DNA of 64,000 bases from NCBI GenBank assembly GCA_029433525.1, contig JAQTIF010000002.1, forward strand, positions 248,001 to 312,000, in the 5' to 3' direction. Position numbers and translations under genes: made by a program. Every line of letters begins with the position of its first letter. Within the stretch, counting starts at the first letter, position 1. The notes below the pieces were generated by a model. It made no database searches and was not told the DNA's origin. It worked only from the letters and a program-made list of their open reading frames with translations. This stretch comes from Enterobacteriaceae bacterium ESL0689. GTDB taxonomy: Bacteria; Pseudomonadota; Gammaproteobacteria; Enterobacterales; Enterobacteriaceae. Positions 1 through 10,366 of this stretch are shown here, one piece after another.

Positions 1-844
1 GCGCTTCCTGAGGATGAATAGTATAGTATGAAAATTTATCTACAAGCACACTTGGTCTATAGCTAAGATTTTCATTTAAATTAAACTCAGCCCCCACCTC
101 TTGAAATATTTGCGCAAAAAAATGATAAAGTCTATTTTTTGTATTAATATTACATATTTCAAACTTATTCGAAAATTCTTCAGCAACAATATCAAGAACA
201 GAGTCAGAAACCTTACCTGGATTATTCCAAATCTTTCTGAGCATTTCTCGCGTAATTTTTGATTTCCCTTTCCTTATGGCATTTAAAAACACCACCGGAT
301 GCATATGCCAGACTTCCGGCCCCAGGCTCACTCCCTTGCCAGACAAAGCCTTCATCCACATCATCCTGTCCAGAAACGTTTCCAGATATTTTTTCCACAA
401 CGGGGCGTCCCGGGTTAACGTATCCAGATAATTTTTCCGCAGCGCGTCACCCTTGTCGTAATACCATTCACTGGCATGCCTGACGATGATACGGTACAGA
501 TGGTCGCGGTAGGAAATATTATGTATCGCCTGAAGGTACTCCTGCTCCGAATAATAGCCATCCCGGTTACTGTCAGTCATCTCCAGCAGCCGCCGGTAGT
601 TGTACTTGTTCAGGATGTGTGTGATGCGGGTTTCCTCCTGTGCTGCCTGATATAAATGCTCCAGTATCCTCCTTACCATATTATCCGGCCGCCTGAAGCC
701 ATCAATCAGGTCAAAGTTCTCCGGCGCCTGATCCAGCGTCACAAATCCCAGTTCTCCCGGCGCATACTGCGCCACTTTCTGTACACTGGCCGCCGAAGAG
801 ATGAATTTGCGACCCTGTAAATCATTCTGTGTAACTGCCACCAT
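1..844 (-). pseudogene. 5'-truncated second T6SS effector (GH19-like C-terminus), continues beyond window
   Basis: An open frame reads leftwards from an ATG at 844 off the left edge of the window (about 281 codons seen). Its first 10 or so codons lie in IS256-type end sequence. Codons from about 17 onward match the middle of the effector at 2566-5160, including an EF-hand-like loop (D-S-N-R-D-G-Y-Y). After about position 287 the sequence diverges into a different C-terminal domain with KNRLYHFFAQIFQEVGAEF and ENLSYRP. This resembles the catalytic-glutamate region of GH19 chitinase/lysozyme-type enzymes (inference from motif shape). The roughly 450-residue N-terminal part present in the intact paralogue is missing because the IS remnant abuts it. 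I read this as an orphan effector tail left by gene-end exchange; whether it is still expressed is unknown. Confidence 0.65.
287..795 (-). repeat. 509-bp direct repeat, copy A (shared effector middle domain)
   Basis: This block is nearly identical to 3178-3686, aligning end to end with scattered substitutions and no indels that I can see. It encodes the same EF-hand-containing linker domain in two effectors whose C-termini then diverge sharply. The pattern fits polymorphic toxins, which share an N-terminal or middle part and swap the toxin end. Confidence 0.85.
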
Positions 845-2137
845 ATTACCGTATTAAAGGTGCCCGCTCAGGCGATCACCAAACTCAATAATAAAACGAC
901 TCATTGCCAGTCGCCAGTTCTGGATCGGCATACTCCATTTTTTTGAGGCTGACTGGATTGCCAGGTAAATCACTTTCCGTACCGAGTCGTCTGTCGGGAA
1001 CATCTTTCGTTTCTTTATCGCCTGACGGATCACACTGTTCAGCGATTCAATGGCATTGGTCGTGTAGATGACTTTGCGGATATCGGGCGGATAACCGAAG
1101 AACGTATTGAGATTTTCCCAGTGCGCACGCCAGCTCTTACTGATTTGTGGGTATTTCTCATCCCATTCGCTGGCAAACTTATCCAGTGCCATCAGTGCCG
1201 CTTCCTCTGTGCGGCCTGATACACCGCTTTCAGGCCACCGGTAACGGCTTTGTAGTCCTTCCACGATACGTATTTCAGACTGTTGCGTACCATGTGAATG
1301 ATGCACAACTGGACATGGGTCTGCGGGTAAACACTGTTGATGGCATCCGGAAAGCCCTTCAGGCCGTCCACACAGGCAATCAGGATATCCTGAAGTCCCC
1401 GGTTTTTCAACTCTGTCAGGACACTGAGCCAGAATTTTGCCCTTTCGTTTTCGGCCAGCCACATACCCGGCAGTTCCTTATGACCTGAGGTATTAATATC
1501 CAGCGCGAGGAACACGGCTTTGTTAATCACGCAGCCATTATGACGGACTTTTATGAAAATACAGTCAAGGTAAACAATGGGATACAGGGCATCCAGCGGG
1601 CGGTTTTGCCATTCGATAACCTGTTCTTTCACCGCATCAGTGACTTTAGATATCAGAGTGGGTGACACATCCGCATCATACATTTCCTTAAATGTATCAA
1701 CGATTTCACGTGTGGTCATGCCTCTGGCATACAGGGACAAAATCTGGCTGTCCATCTGTGTGATACGGGTCTGGTTCTTCTTAATAAGCTGAGGTTCAAA
1801 GGTATTTTCGCGGTCACGTGGCGTACTGATTTCAATCTGGCCATCGTCGCAAAGCAGGGTTTTAGACGAGTAGCCATTGCGGGTATTTGTGCCTGATTTT
1901 CTGGTGTTTTTATCATACCCGGGGTGCTCAGTTAACTCCGCATTGCATTGAGCGCTGTTTCGACGGTCAGCTTCGTTAGCATCCGGGTAAACTGACTGAA
2001 GTCAGCTTTAGTTTTCAGGTTTTTGGCCAGTTCAGTTGCCAGTGCCCTGAGTTTTTTTTCGTCCATAATTTACCTGCCTCTGTTGTTGCAGTGAAGATAT
2101 CAAAAACAGGCAGATACACAATTTAAATTACAGGCTC
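811..2137 (-). mobile_element. IS256-family insertion sequence, degenerate
   Basis: The element is bounded by imperfect inverted repeats of about 29 bp at 811-839 and 2109-2137, matching at about 22 of 29 positions with a shared outer core CCTGTAA and inner GTGTA..CTGCC. It contains one broken transposase gene on the minus strand. No target-site duplication was found, which fits its position at the junction between an effector fragment and the immunity gene: a rearrangement has probably removed the original flank. It separates the effector fragment at 1-844 from the T6SS effector/immunity pair. Confidence 0.8.
854..2066 (-). pseudogene. IS256-family transposase, frameshifted
   Basis: The ATG is at 2066. 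The first frame gives MDEKKLRALATELAK and stops at TAA 1932-1934 after what looks like a 4-nt insertion (an AATG/CAATG slippage). The next frame carries the IS256/Mutator-type DDE core (YPIVYLDCIFIKVR, then CVDGLKGFPDAI). A second shift near 1207 moves the rest (TTNAIESLNSVIRQ, SRFIIEFGDRL) into a third frame that ends at 854. Family members are about 400 aa, and the three pieces together cover that length. With two frameshifts the gene should not make active transposase. Confidence 0.9.
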
Positions 2138-2176
2138 AGATAAATATCCCAGTTCTTTCAAGATATTAGTGATATA

Positions 2177-2566
2177 CTACATGTCATTAGAAATACCCTC
2201 CAACTCTTTACCTCTGGATACTGACATTTTCACCACACATTCATTAAAAGTTATCTGGTAAGCCTGGCTTTTACTATCGATCTGAAAAGAATATAGCTTA
2301 CAATTAGAATCTCTAAACTTTATCCAATCTCGTTGCGCTACTTTTATATTATTCAAAAAACTTTCTTTTAAAACCCTGTCATTTGCATACTCAGCATTTA
2401 CTTTTGATAGCAGAGATAAATACTGCTCATTTAAATATTTATCGGCAATGGCCTTCTTCTTTTCAGAGCATAAAAAAACCTGATCTGAGCTTTCAACATC
2501 ATGGCAAATATCCTCTCCATGTAAAAAAAAAGGAGGAAAATAAAAAAATAAAAAAATATATTTCAT
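2177..2566 (-). CDS. LprI/DUF1311-family lysozyme inhibitor, probable T6SS immunity protein
   Basis: The product is 129 aa with a hydrophobic N-terminal signal (about residues 1-17), so a periplasmic location is expected. The mature part shows the LprI/DUF1311 pattern: LNEQYLSLL, then VAQRDWIKFRDSNC, with paired cysteines. Some members of this family inhibit lysozyme. Its ATG overlaps the TAA of the (interrupted) effector gene as TAATG (2564-2568), a layout for translational coupling of a toxin and its antidote. Because the effector ends in a lysozyme-like domain, I infer this is its cognate immunity protein. It is intact although the toxin gene carries an in-frame stop; it may also protect against kin. 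Confidence 0.75.
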   Translation of the reverse strand: MKYIFLFFYFPPFFLHGEDICHDVESSDQVFLCSEKKKAIADKYLNEQYLSLLSKVNAEYANDRVLKESFLNNIKVAQRDWIKFRDSNCKLYSFQIDSKSQAYQITFNECVVKMSVSRGKELEGISNDM

Positions 2567-5160
2567 TATTTAGCACCTTCTAAATATTCAGCCCTATGCC
2601 TACCGGGTTCATACTGAAAAATCGCCGGTGTATTTTTTATATAATCAATCAACTCTTGTTTATTATTTTTTGAACCTGAGAGCATAGGTTTAGGCCCTTT
2701 AGTGAATCCCTGGTAAACGAAATCCACGAGTACTTCTTGAATAACAACATCTAATGAATCCCACGATTTTACCCCAGAGACATCTTTGGTTCATTTATTA
2801 TAGTTAAGAATAGCTTTATCAACATACTTAGGATAAGTAATTGCAAAAAGAGACTCTTGCTGCTGTAATGTTATTTCGCCTATATTCTCTTTATTTAAGG
2901 CTACAAAATCACGAGCCATGTTACCTTTCAATTTTGCACCTTTAGATATTTTAATAGCCTGATCATTAGAGACACCTGATGCAATCAGGTCATTGTATAC
3001 TTCACTTTCAGTACGATCACCCATATCATAACCACGACCAATTGTTACACCTGATAGCTCATTTCCAGGCCAGTGAATAATCCTGCTATAGTAAATCGAT
3101 GATGGAATATCATTTCCCTCTGCATTATATGTCAATTTTCCTTTTAACACTTTAATTTTAATATTAAGCGCCTCCAGAAACACCACCGGATGCATATGCC
3201 AGACTTCCGGCCCCAGGGCCACTCCCTTTCTGATTACCGCTTTCATCCACGTCATCCTGCCCAGAAACGTTTCCAGATATTTTTTCCACAACGGGGCGTC
3301 CCGGGTTAAGGTATCCAGATAATTTTTCCGCAGCGCATCACCCTTGTCGTAATACCATTCACTGGCATGCCTGACGATGATACGGTACAGATGGTCGCGG
3401 TAGGAAATATTATGTATCGCCTGAAGGTACTCCTGCTCCGAATAATAACCGTCACGGTTACTGTCAATCCTTTCCAGCAGCCACTGGTAGTTGTACTTGT
3501 TCAGGATGTGTGTGATGCGCGTTTCCTCCTGTGCCGCTTTATATAAATGCTCCAGTATCCCCCTTACCATATTATCCGGCTGCCTGAAGCCATCAATCAG
3601 GTCAAAGTTCTCCGGCACCTGATCCAGCGTCACAAATCCCAGTTCGCCCGGCGCATACTGCGCCACTTTCTGTACACTGGCCGCCGCTAACCAGCCCCCT
3701 TCCTGACGTATCTGAAAATAAGCCGCATCATGGTTATCCGGCAGTATCTTTCCCTGCACATCCGCACCCGGCACTTTTGTCAGAGTCACCACGCCCGATG
3801 TCCGGGTTTTCCGGCTGCCCGCAGCCATTCCCTGCTCGCCCTTTTCATACAGCGGCGCTTCTCTTTGCCAGGTCAGATACACCGGCGTATCCACCCCCAC
3901 TCCGCCGGGGTTAGTGAGGAACTTTTCCATATCATCCATGCTCAGGCACTCGATATGCACCTGGTAGCGCGAAAGTTTGCCGTTTTCTTCCGGAAGCTGA
4001 TAAAAGCCCATATGCCCGAGACCGTCTCCGGCACTGACCGGGACAGGTTGCGGTGGTACACACACGGTATTAAATCCCTGTTCACCACCCGATGCCGCTG
4101 GCACAACCGGGGTCAGGCTGTCGCCGTCTGATACCACCCACACCCGGTCGCCCTTTTTCAGTTTGTCCTTATCGCGACCGAGAGTCACCAGACTGAATGT
4201 CCGCGCCATTTCATTCGCTGTTTTTCCCGGACGGGTAACCTGCTGTGCAGTATTGCCAGGTTCGTAAGAGAGCGGAAAACCTGCCGCCAGTTTGCCCGCT
4301 TTGTTATTCTGCAGTACATCATCACGGCTCAGATAGTATGCCCAGTCCGTCCGTGAGGTACAGTTCACCACACCTTCCGGCTGAGCGGTACAGGCAGGTG
4401 CGCATTTTGCCCACCATGACGGAACAGGAACAGAATCCATTGCTTTCAGACTTCCCCGGTCTGACACCGTCCAGACTCTGGTTCCCGCCGGGAGTTCCTC
4501 TCCTTCTGCATTTCTCACCGCGGCTTTCAGCGTCACTTCGCTAAACTGGCGCTGGTCCCTGCTGCGGCTCACTGTATTGTCACCCAGCGTGACAGGGGTA
4601 TCCTGTTCCAGTTTTCCCGCCACCCGCTTTGCCTGCACATCATCCGCACTGAGGTAATAACGCTGGACTCCCGCCACCTTTCTGTCTGAACTGCCGCCCG
4701 GCTGTTTATAAGCACTGTACGGTGCCAGGTGCATATACAGCGTGTAAAACGTCAGCCCGCTTGCTGTACTCTCTCCCGGCTGGAGATAGTGTTTTATCAG
4801 CACAAAGGAGTCTGAAAGCAGCAGTTTTTCATTACGCCAGTCAATCCCGGCACGTTCATAGCTCTCACATATCCGCCAGGCAACAATCTCACCATCCGCC
4901 ATACAGCGAATAAACTGCTCGCCCTTATAAAGCTCACGGCAGTATTTACGCTCCTCTTCGCTGTCCGTGCTCAGGGCACACCAGGGCACCGTCGCATTGG
5001 TGATGTGAATACCCCCGTGCCACATCCCCTGACAGCCCACCAGATACAGGCCTGAGCTTTCCCCGGCGAGTACCGCCAGCAGCTCTTCCGCTGAGGAAAA
5101 GGGATGGCCGTTTTTATTCGCGGGGACGGGAAAGCTGATTCCGGGTATCCTGGCAGTCAT
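2566..5160 (-). pseudogene. T6SS multidomain peptidoglycan-hydrolase effector, interrupted by in-frame TGA
   Basis: Translation starts at ATG 5160 behind a GGGAGGG ribosome site, 16 bp after vgrG. The first 789 codons hold: an M23-like region (WHGGIHIT near residue 50, YMHLAPY near 150); repeated WVVSDGDSL-type modules; an EF-hand-like loop (residues about 555-570); and a pesticin-like lysozyme domain (GVTIGRGYDMGD near 695). A TGA at 2791-2793 then stops the frame. Reading through it, the same frame stays open for 74 more codons (TKDVSGVKSWDSLDVV... to EYLEGAK) and ends in a TAA that overlaps the immunity ATG. The natural product is therefore about 864 aa, and the TGA probably replaces a TGG tryptophan. 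The truncated toxin lacks the end of its lysozyme fold, so activity is doubtful. Domain names are inferred from motifs. Confidence 0.75.
3178..3686 (-). repeat. 509-bp direct repeat, copy B
   Basis: Partner of the block at 287-795. It encodes residues about 492-660 of the effector, just before the pesticin-like domain. The 3' limit coincides with the switch from shared domain to unique toxin end. Confidence 0.85.
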
Positions 5161-5175
5161 AATGGACCCTCCCTT

Positions 5176-7533
5176 TTATTCACTGCTCCATCTGGCAGCG
5201 TTTTTTCCTGTGACCGTCTCGTTCGTCGTTTTAAAGTCCGGTGTTTCCATCTGCTGACTGGCACCCGCACCCGGCACCAGATAGCCGGATGTCTTCATGA
5301 TGAAATCACCCGCGGAGCCGTGCTCTATCCCGTTCCTGCTCAGCCGCAGATATGACCCGCCACCATTCAGCGTCAGCGTTTCCGGCGTGCTGATAATGAT
5401 TTCATCCTCACCGCTGCTCACCGTCAGCTGCTGTTCTGCAAACAGCGCTATCGTGTTGTGCTGCGCCTGGATTTCGATGTCTCCCTGGCTGGCAACAAGC
5501 TTTGCCCCACCTTTATGGACAAACATCCCCAGCGCTTTTTCCACCGCCACCGACAGATTTCCCGTCGCACCAATATCAAGATGCTGCCCGGCATTAATCA
5601 TCATATTACCGCTGCTGCACAGCTGGAGATGTTCACCTGAAGTCAACGCCACACCCCGGGGCGCACTGCACAGCAGTACCGCAGACTGAAGGTCCTGGAG
5701 TCTGTCGGTCACAAGGCTGAGCTGGGTGTTAATATCGGATAACAGCGCACCGGCCGCGTCTGCGGCATTGTTCAGCGCCTGCATCTGGCTGTTAGCCTGA
5801 TTTATCCGCTTAATGGCAGGCGTCATTTCCAGCACCGCGCCCTGCGCTTTCGCCTGCGCATCCGCCGTCAGGAACAGCCCCCGGGCCGCACGGACGGCAC
5901 CATGCTCATCCGTCCGCAGTTCAAAACCCGCTCCGCGTTTTTCCCGCTGACTGTCAACCAGATGCCCCATGTTCAGCTGCGTTTTGCCGTATTCCGTCGC
6001 GAGCTTGATATGCTCTTCCTGACGCTTATCCTCCATCCGCAGCTTATTGTTCGCCGGTGTGCGCCACACATTCCGCGTATGATTGTCTCGCGTCACAGGG
6101 TCCGGATGTTCTGAGTCATGCAGGGCATACGCGATATACGGCCTGTCCGGGTCTCCGCCGTCAAAGACCACCGCCACTTCCGTACCGTCAATAAGCGGTG
6201 CGTGAAATCCGTAAGTATCTCCGGCAAAGGGTTTTGCCAGCCGCAGCCACAGATACGCATAACCCCGCTCGCAGTCGTTGCGGTCGAAGTCCAGTTTCAC
6301 CCGGTAGCGCCCGTCTGCATCGAGCCAGGCATAAATGTCGTCTTTCTGTGCGCTTTCCACCCGCGCCGGCAGTGAACCGGATATCACCGGACGACGGCGC
6401 AGGGGCGGACGGTAGCAGACCGTTTCACGGTAAGGGATACCCTCAAACGCCAGCGTAAAGCAGCTCTGGCGTGAACCTCGGGTGCGTACCGTGGTGATGA
6501 CAATACCTTCCCGGACAACATCAGGTAACTGGCCGTCCGTTTCCAGCACCTGACCCGGCACCAGATGCGGGCTGGAGGCGTGCCCGCTGACCCGATACTG
6601 CGCTTTCAGGATACGTTCATGACGCAGCCGGGCAAAGAATGCCCCCGTCTCCGGGGTTTCTGTATCACCTTCCGTCAGGAAGGGTTCCGCATAATGATAG
6701 ATTTCCCCGCTGGTTATCCCTTCCCGGCTGAAAATGCTTTCAGTGCTGTCCTGGGGGTTCAGCGCCTCACGGTAGTTGTAGTCACGGGTGGACACGCTCC
6801 CGCTCACCACATGGCTGGCCGTCTGGATATTCCAGATACTCTCCTGACCACTGTCACTCATCCCCGCCTGGCTGCGTAATGGCAGAGTGACCCCATACTG
6901 ATACTGCTGCTGACTGTCCTGAAATATCACCACCTCCTGCTCACGACGGCTGTCCATTTCATAGCGCCAGTAAATCCCCACTTCTGCCAGCAGGCGCTGA
7001 ATAAACTCAAGGTCAGTTTCACGCCACTGGGTAATCAGCTCCCGGCAGGGATATTCCCGCGAAAGCCGGAACTCAAAATCCGGTCCTTCCAGACCGTGTT
7101 TACGCAGCACCTGTTCGGCCACTTCAGTCACCGACTGATTAAGGTAGATTTCGCTGCCTTTCGTATAGTTCAGAAGAGCGATGCGCGGCACAATCCTCAG
7201 CGCGTAACAGGTTTCATCTTTCGAGCTGGATATCCGGCGAAATGACTCAATCACACCGAATACCGTCCGCACCGACAGCGCCGGTGTGCCGTCATACACC
7301 GGGGTCTGGAAAGTGAATGATGCCGGTTTCAGCAGTAATGTGTCGCAGGCAATATCCGCTGAGGCGCTGGTGACCGTCACCTCATAGCGCCAGGGCTGAC
7401 TGAGGGATTCCTCCGCGCTGTAGTGCAGCACGTCCAGAAACTCGCGGCATTCATGCACCTCTACCCGGTAGCGTGACTGACCTGACAGCGGCTGCACCAC
7501 GCGGGTTACTTCACTTATCAGGGCATCGCTCAT
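5176..7533 (-). CDS. vgrG: T6SS spike protein VgrG (TssI)
   Basis: A 785-aa VgrG of normal length. It forms the trimeric spike at the tip of the Hcp tube and carries effectors. The N-terminal half looks like the gp27/gp44 part (EVHECREFLDVLHY, TQWRETDLEFIQRLLAEVGIYW). The middle has the gp5 OB-fold type sequence (RVKLDFD, YLWLRLAKPFAG, GTEVAVVFDGGDPDRPYI), and the C-terminal part has the beta-helix and DUF2345-like region. Its ATG overlaps the clpV stop (ATGA, 7530-7533), and the effector gene follows after 15 bp, so spike and cargo are probably co-translated. No frameshift seen. Confidence 0.95.
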   Translation of the reverse strand: MSDALISEVTRVVQPLSGQSRYRVEVHECREFLDVLHYSAEESLSQPWRYEVTVTSASADIACDTLLLKPASFTFQTPVYDGTPALSVRTVFGVIESFRRISSSKDETCYALRIVPRIALLNYTKGSEIYLNQSVTEVAEQVLRKHGLEGPDFEFRLSREYPCRELITQWRETDLEFIQRLLAEVGIYWRYEMDSRREQEVVIFQDSQQQYQYGVTLPLRSQAGMSDSGQESIWNIQTASHVVSGSVSTRDYNYREALNPQDSTESIFSREGITSGEIYHYAEPFLTEGDTETPETGAFFARLRHERILKAQYRVSGHASSPHLVPGQVLETDGQLPDVVREGIVITTVRTRGSRQSCFTLAFEGIPYRETVCYRPPLRRRPVISGSLPARVESAQKDDIYAWLDADGRYRVKLDFDRNDCERGYAYLWLRLAKPFAGDTYGFHAPLIDGTEVAVVFDGGDPDRPYIAYALHDSEHPDPVTRDNHTRNVWRTPANNKLRMEDKRQEEHIKLATEYGKTQLNMGHLVDSQREKRGAGFELRTDEHGAVRAARGLFLTADAQAKAQGAVLEMTPAIKRINQANSQMQALNNAADAAGALLSDINTQLSLVTDRLQDLQSAVLLCSAPRGVALTSGEHLQLCSSGNMMINAGQHLDIGATGNLSVAVEKALGMFVHKGGAKLVASQGDIEIQAQHNTIALFAEQQLTVSSGEDEIIISTPETLTLNGGGSYLRLSRNGIEHGSAGDFIMKTSGYLVPGAGASQQMETPDFKTTNETVTGKNAARWSSE

Positions 7534-10202
7534 GACGCCTCTCCCTCTGCCGGTTCATCAAACGCCAGCACTATGCCTTCATCATCATCCCAGCTCAGCT
7601 GTAGCGAGGACGGCTTCTGTTTTGCCGCCATATAGCTTAATAACTGCTGGCTCAGAACCGGCAGGATCTGCTGGTTAAGCAGACTGTCCACGTTACGGGC
7701 CCCGGTATCCGGCAGCAGACAGGCGCCTGCCAGCATGTCGGTGAGGCTTGCGCCGATGTGCGTGGCAATGCCGTAGTGACGCTGCAGGCGCCTGCTCACC
7801 TGTGCCAGCTTCATGCCGACGATGGTACGCATAGCATCCGTTGCCAGCGGGCGGTATATCACCGTCTGGAAACGGGCCAGCAGCGCAGGCTGGAAGTGAT
7901 CGCGCAGGATCGGGCGCAGCAGTTCATGCAGATCGCCATCGGTGGCTTCTGGTTGCTCTTCCAGCAACTGCATCAATGGGTCACTGCCGAGGTTCGAGGT
8001 CATCAGAATGACCGTGTTGCGGAAATCAATTTCACGCCCTTCCCCGTCGCGCATAAAGCCCCGGTCAAAGACCTGATAAAACAGGTTCATCACATCCCGG
8101 TGCGCTTTCTCCACTTCATCCAGCAGCACCACGCTGTAGGGACGTTTACGCACGGCCTCGGTGAGAATACCGCCCTGACCGTAGCCGACGTAGCCCGGAG
8201 GGGAACCCTTCAGCTGCGAGACCGTGTGAGGCTCCTGGTATTCCGACAGGTTAATCGTGATAAGCGACTTTTCACCGCCATACATAACGTCAGCCAGCGC
8301 CAGCGCGGTTTCGGTTTTACCCACGCCACTCGGGCCAACCAGCAGGAAGACTCCCTGGGACCCGTTTTCTGGCGTCAGGCCGGTTTTGGACGCCCTCAGG
8401 CGTTGGGCAATGGCATTCAGGGCGGGGTTCTGGCCAACAACACGGGTGGCCAGCTGTTCTTCCAGGGTCAGGAGTTCGGTTTGTTCATCTTTCATCAGTG
8501 AGGAGAGGGGGACGCCGGTCCAGTCAGCGACCACGGTCGCGACGGTGCGAGTGTCCACATCCAGTGACAGCAGCGGCGTGCTGCTCTGCGCGGCAGAAAG
8601 CGCCTGTTGCAGCGCGGCAATATCGCTCTGACGGCTGATATCCTGGCGCACTTCCAGCAGTTGTTCCGTCAGACTCAGCTCGCGACTGTACTGCGCTTCC
8701 AGCGCGTCGAGTTCGGCCATCAGGTCATTATGCTGTTGTTCAATCGCTGCCAGGCGTTCGCCGTGCGACTGATTGCCCAGCGCAATATCTTCCAGCAGCG
8801 CCTGTTTTTCAATATCCAGGGCGCTGAGTGTCGCGCGGTACTGTGTCAGCGCTTCCGGCACGGTGTCGAGGTTCATGCGCACGCGGGCGGATGCCGTGTC
8901 GAGCAGGTCTACGGCTTTGTCCGGCAGCTGGCGACCCGTCAGGTAGCGGCGGGAAAGCGTCACCGCGGCTGTAACCGCATCGTCAGTGATATGCACACCG
9001 TGGTGTTCGGCATAGCGGGATTTCAGCCCACGCAGCATCAGACAGGCGGTGTCATCATCGGGCTCATCAACCTTGACCATCTGGAAGCGGCGCTCCAGGG
9101 CTGCATCACGCTCAAAATATTGTTTATATTCGCTCCAGGTCGTGGCCGCAATGGTTCGCAGTTCACCGCGCGCCAGTGCTGGTTTCAGCAGATTGGCGGC
9201 ATCGGCTCCGCCCGCCTGATTACCGGCTCCGATGATGGTGTGGGCTTCATCGATAAAAAGTAGCACCGGCACTGGGGAGTGCTGGACGGCGTCGATGATA
9301 TTCTTCAGGCGCTGTTCAAATTCGCCCTTGACACCCGCACCGGCCTGAAGTAACCCCAGGTCCAGTGTTCTGACGATGACCGGCTTGAGACTTTCGGGCA
9401 CATTGCCTTCCGCGATGCGCAGCGCCAGTCCTTCAACAAGGGCCGTTTTACCCACGCCGGGTTCGCCGACCAGAATCGGGTTGTTTTTACGGCGTCTGGA
9501 GAGAATGTCCACCATCTGACGGATTTCGTTATCACGCCCAAAGACCGGGTCAATTTTTCCTTCCCGGGCACGGGCGGTTACATCGACCGTAAAGCGATTG
9601 AGCACAGCCTCTTGCTGTGAAACGGCGGGAAGTGCGCTTTCGCTGTCAGGCGGGTTTTGCCCTTCCTGCGTCAATGGCGCTGGGCTGCTCATCATGGTGC
9701 GATTGCCTGCTGATTCGCTGAGGACTGCGTCACGCCGCTCATCTGACTGGGTTTCCAGCAAGGGGCGCAATCTCTCCAGCTGGCTGGTGGTCAGCGTCAT
9801 TAAAGGCCAGAGGCCCTCACAGCGCGTCAGCCCTGGGGTATCAATCATGGCCGTGAGCAAATGTATGCTGCGGATCTGCTCATCTCCGGCAAGCGTGGCA
9901 GCAAACCAGGCCTGTTTCAGCAGAGTCTGGAGAGCAGCCGAGAGCTCCGGTCGGCTGCGTACTAAACGTGGCTGTGCATCCAGCCAGCTCAGGAGTGACT
10001 GCCAGATGGCGTCCATATCCCATTCATAGCGACGGGCAAGTACGGTCAGGTCACCTTCCCCCTGCTCCAGCAATTTTAACAGCCAATGCTCCGGCGTGAT
10101 TTCTGCATGCGCACGAGTCTGGCATAACGAAGCTGCACCTTCCAGCGCTCTGGCGCAGTAATGATTAAGTCGTCTTAGCAGGACTGCTGAATGATGTTCC
10201 AT
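7530..10202 (-). CDS. clpV: T6SS AAA+ ATPase ClpV (TssH)
   Basis: An 890-aa ClpB/Hsp104-type ATPase that disassembles the contracted TssB/TssC sheath for reuse. It has an N-terminal Clp-N domain, the first Walker A GEPGVGKT with Walker B LLFIDEAH, a coiled-coil middle insert, a second Walker A GPSGVGKT with Walker [12 protein letters not shown], and a ClpB-type C-terminal domain. The start at 10202 has AGAGAA upstream. The gene looks intact, although its substrates TssB and TssC are both damaged in this cluster. A strong 15-bp-arm hairpin lies between it and the hcp remnant. Confidence 0.95.
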   Translation of the reverse strand: MEHHSAVLLRRLNHYCARALEGAASLCQTRAHAEITPEHWLLKLLEQGEGDLTVLARRYEWDMDAIWQSLLSWLDAQPRLVRSRPELSAALQTLLKQAWFAATLAGDEQIRSIHLLTAMIDTPGLTRCEGLWPLMTLTTSQLERLRPLLETQSDERRDAVLSESAGNRTMMSSPAPLTQEGQNPPDSESALPAVSQQEAVLNRFTVDVTARAREGKIDPVFGRDNEIRQMVDILSRRRKNNPILVGEPGVGKTALVEGLALRIAEGNVPESLKPVIVRTLDLGLLQAGAGVKGEFEQRLKNIIDAVQHSPVPVLLFIDEAHTIIGAGNQAGGADAANLLKPALARGELRTIAATTWSEYKQYFERDAALERRFQMVKVDEPDDDTACLMLRGLKSRYAEHHGVHITDDAVTAAVTLSRRYLTGRQLPDKAVDLLDTASARVRMNLDTVPEALTQYRATLSALDIEKQALLEDIALGNQSHGERLAAIEQQHNDLMAELDALEAQYSRELSLTEQLLEVRQDISRQSDIAALQQALSAAQSSTPLLSLDVDTRTVATVVADWTGVPLSSLMKDEQTELLTLEEQLATRVVGQNPALNAIAQRLRASKTGLTPENGSQGVFLLVGPSGVGKTETALALADVMYGGEKSLITINLSEYQEPHTVSQLKGSPPGYVGYGQGGILTEAVRKRPYSVVLLDEVEKAHRDVMNLFYQVFDRGFMRDGEGREIDFRNTVILMTSNLGSDPLMQLLEEQPEATDGDLHELLRPILRDHFQPALLARFQTVIYRPLATDAMRTIVGMKLAQVSRRLQRHYGIATHIGASLTDMLAGACLLPDTGARNVDSLLNQQILPVLSQQLLSYMAAKQKPSSLQLSWDDDEGIVLAFDEPAEGEAS

Positions 10203-10283
10203 GTCGTTCTCTCTTGTTCAGGCACGCTACCGCCCATGGCCGTTAACCAATGCCCATAAGATTGATGCCAATAAATTGTGAGG

Positions 10284-10326
10284 CTGTTCTGCACAGCGTC
10301 CGCCTGACAGGCGCTGTGCAGAACAG
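10284..10326. repeat. Perfect 15-bp inverted repeat between hcp remnant and clpV
   Basis: Arms CTGTTCTGCACAGCG (10284-10298) and CGCTGTGCAGAACAG (10312-10326) flank a 13-nt loop. There is no T-run typical of an intrinsic terminator on either strand. It could protect mRNA, lower clpV expression relative to hcp, or be a small mobile palindrome. The role is inferred only. Confidence 0.85.
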
Positions 10327-10366
10327 AAGTAAACAAGCGAACAGCGCGCTTCTGTTCGCCAGGGGT

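Noticed and set aside
2791..2793. TGA in the effector as a selenocysteine codon
   Set aside because: No SECIS-like hairpin is evident just after it, and selenoproteins of this kind are not known; a nonsense change of tryptophan is simpler.
7758..9263. Long plus-strand open frames opposite clpV (247 and 218 codons)
   Set aside because: They are antisense to a well-conserved ATPase, have composition expected of a shadow frame in GC-rich coding DNA, and show no motif or ribosome site.
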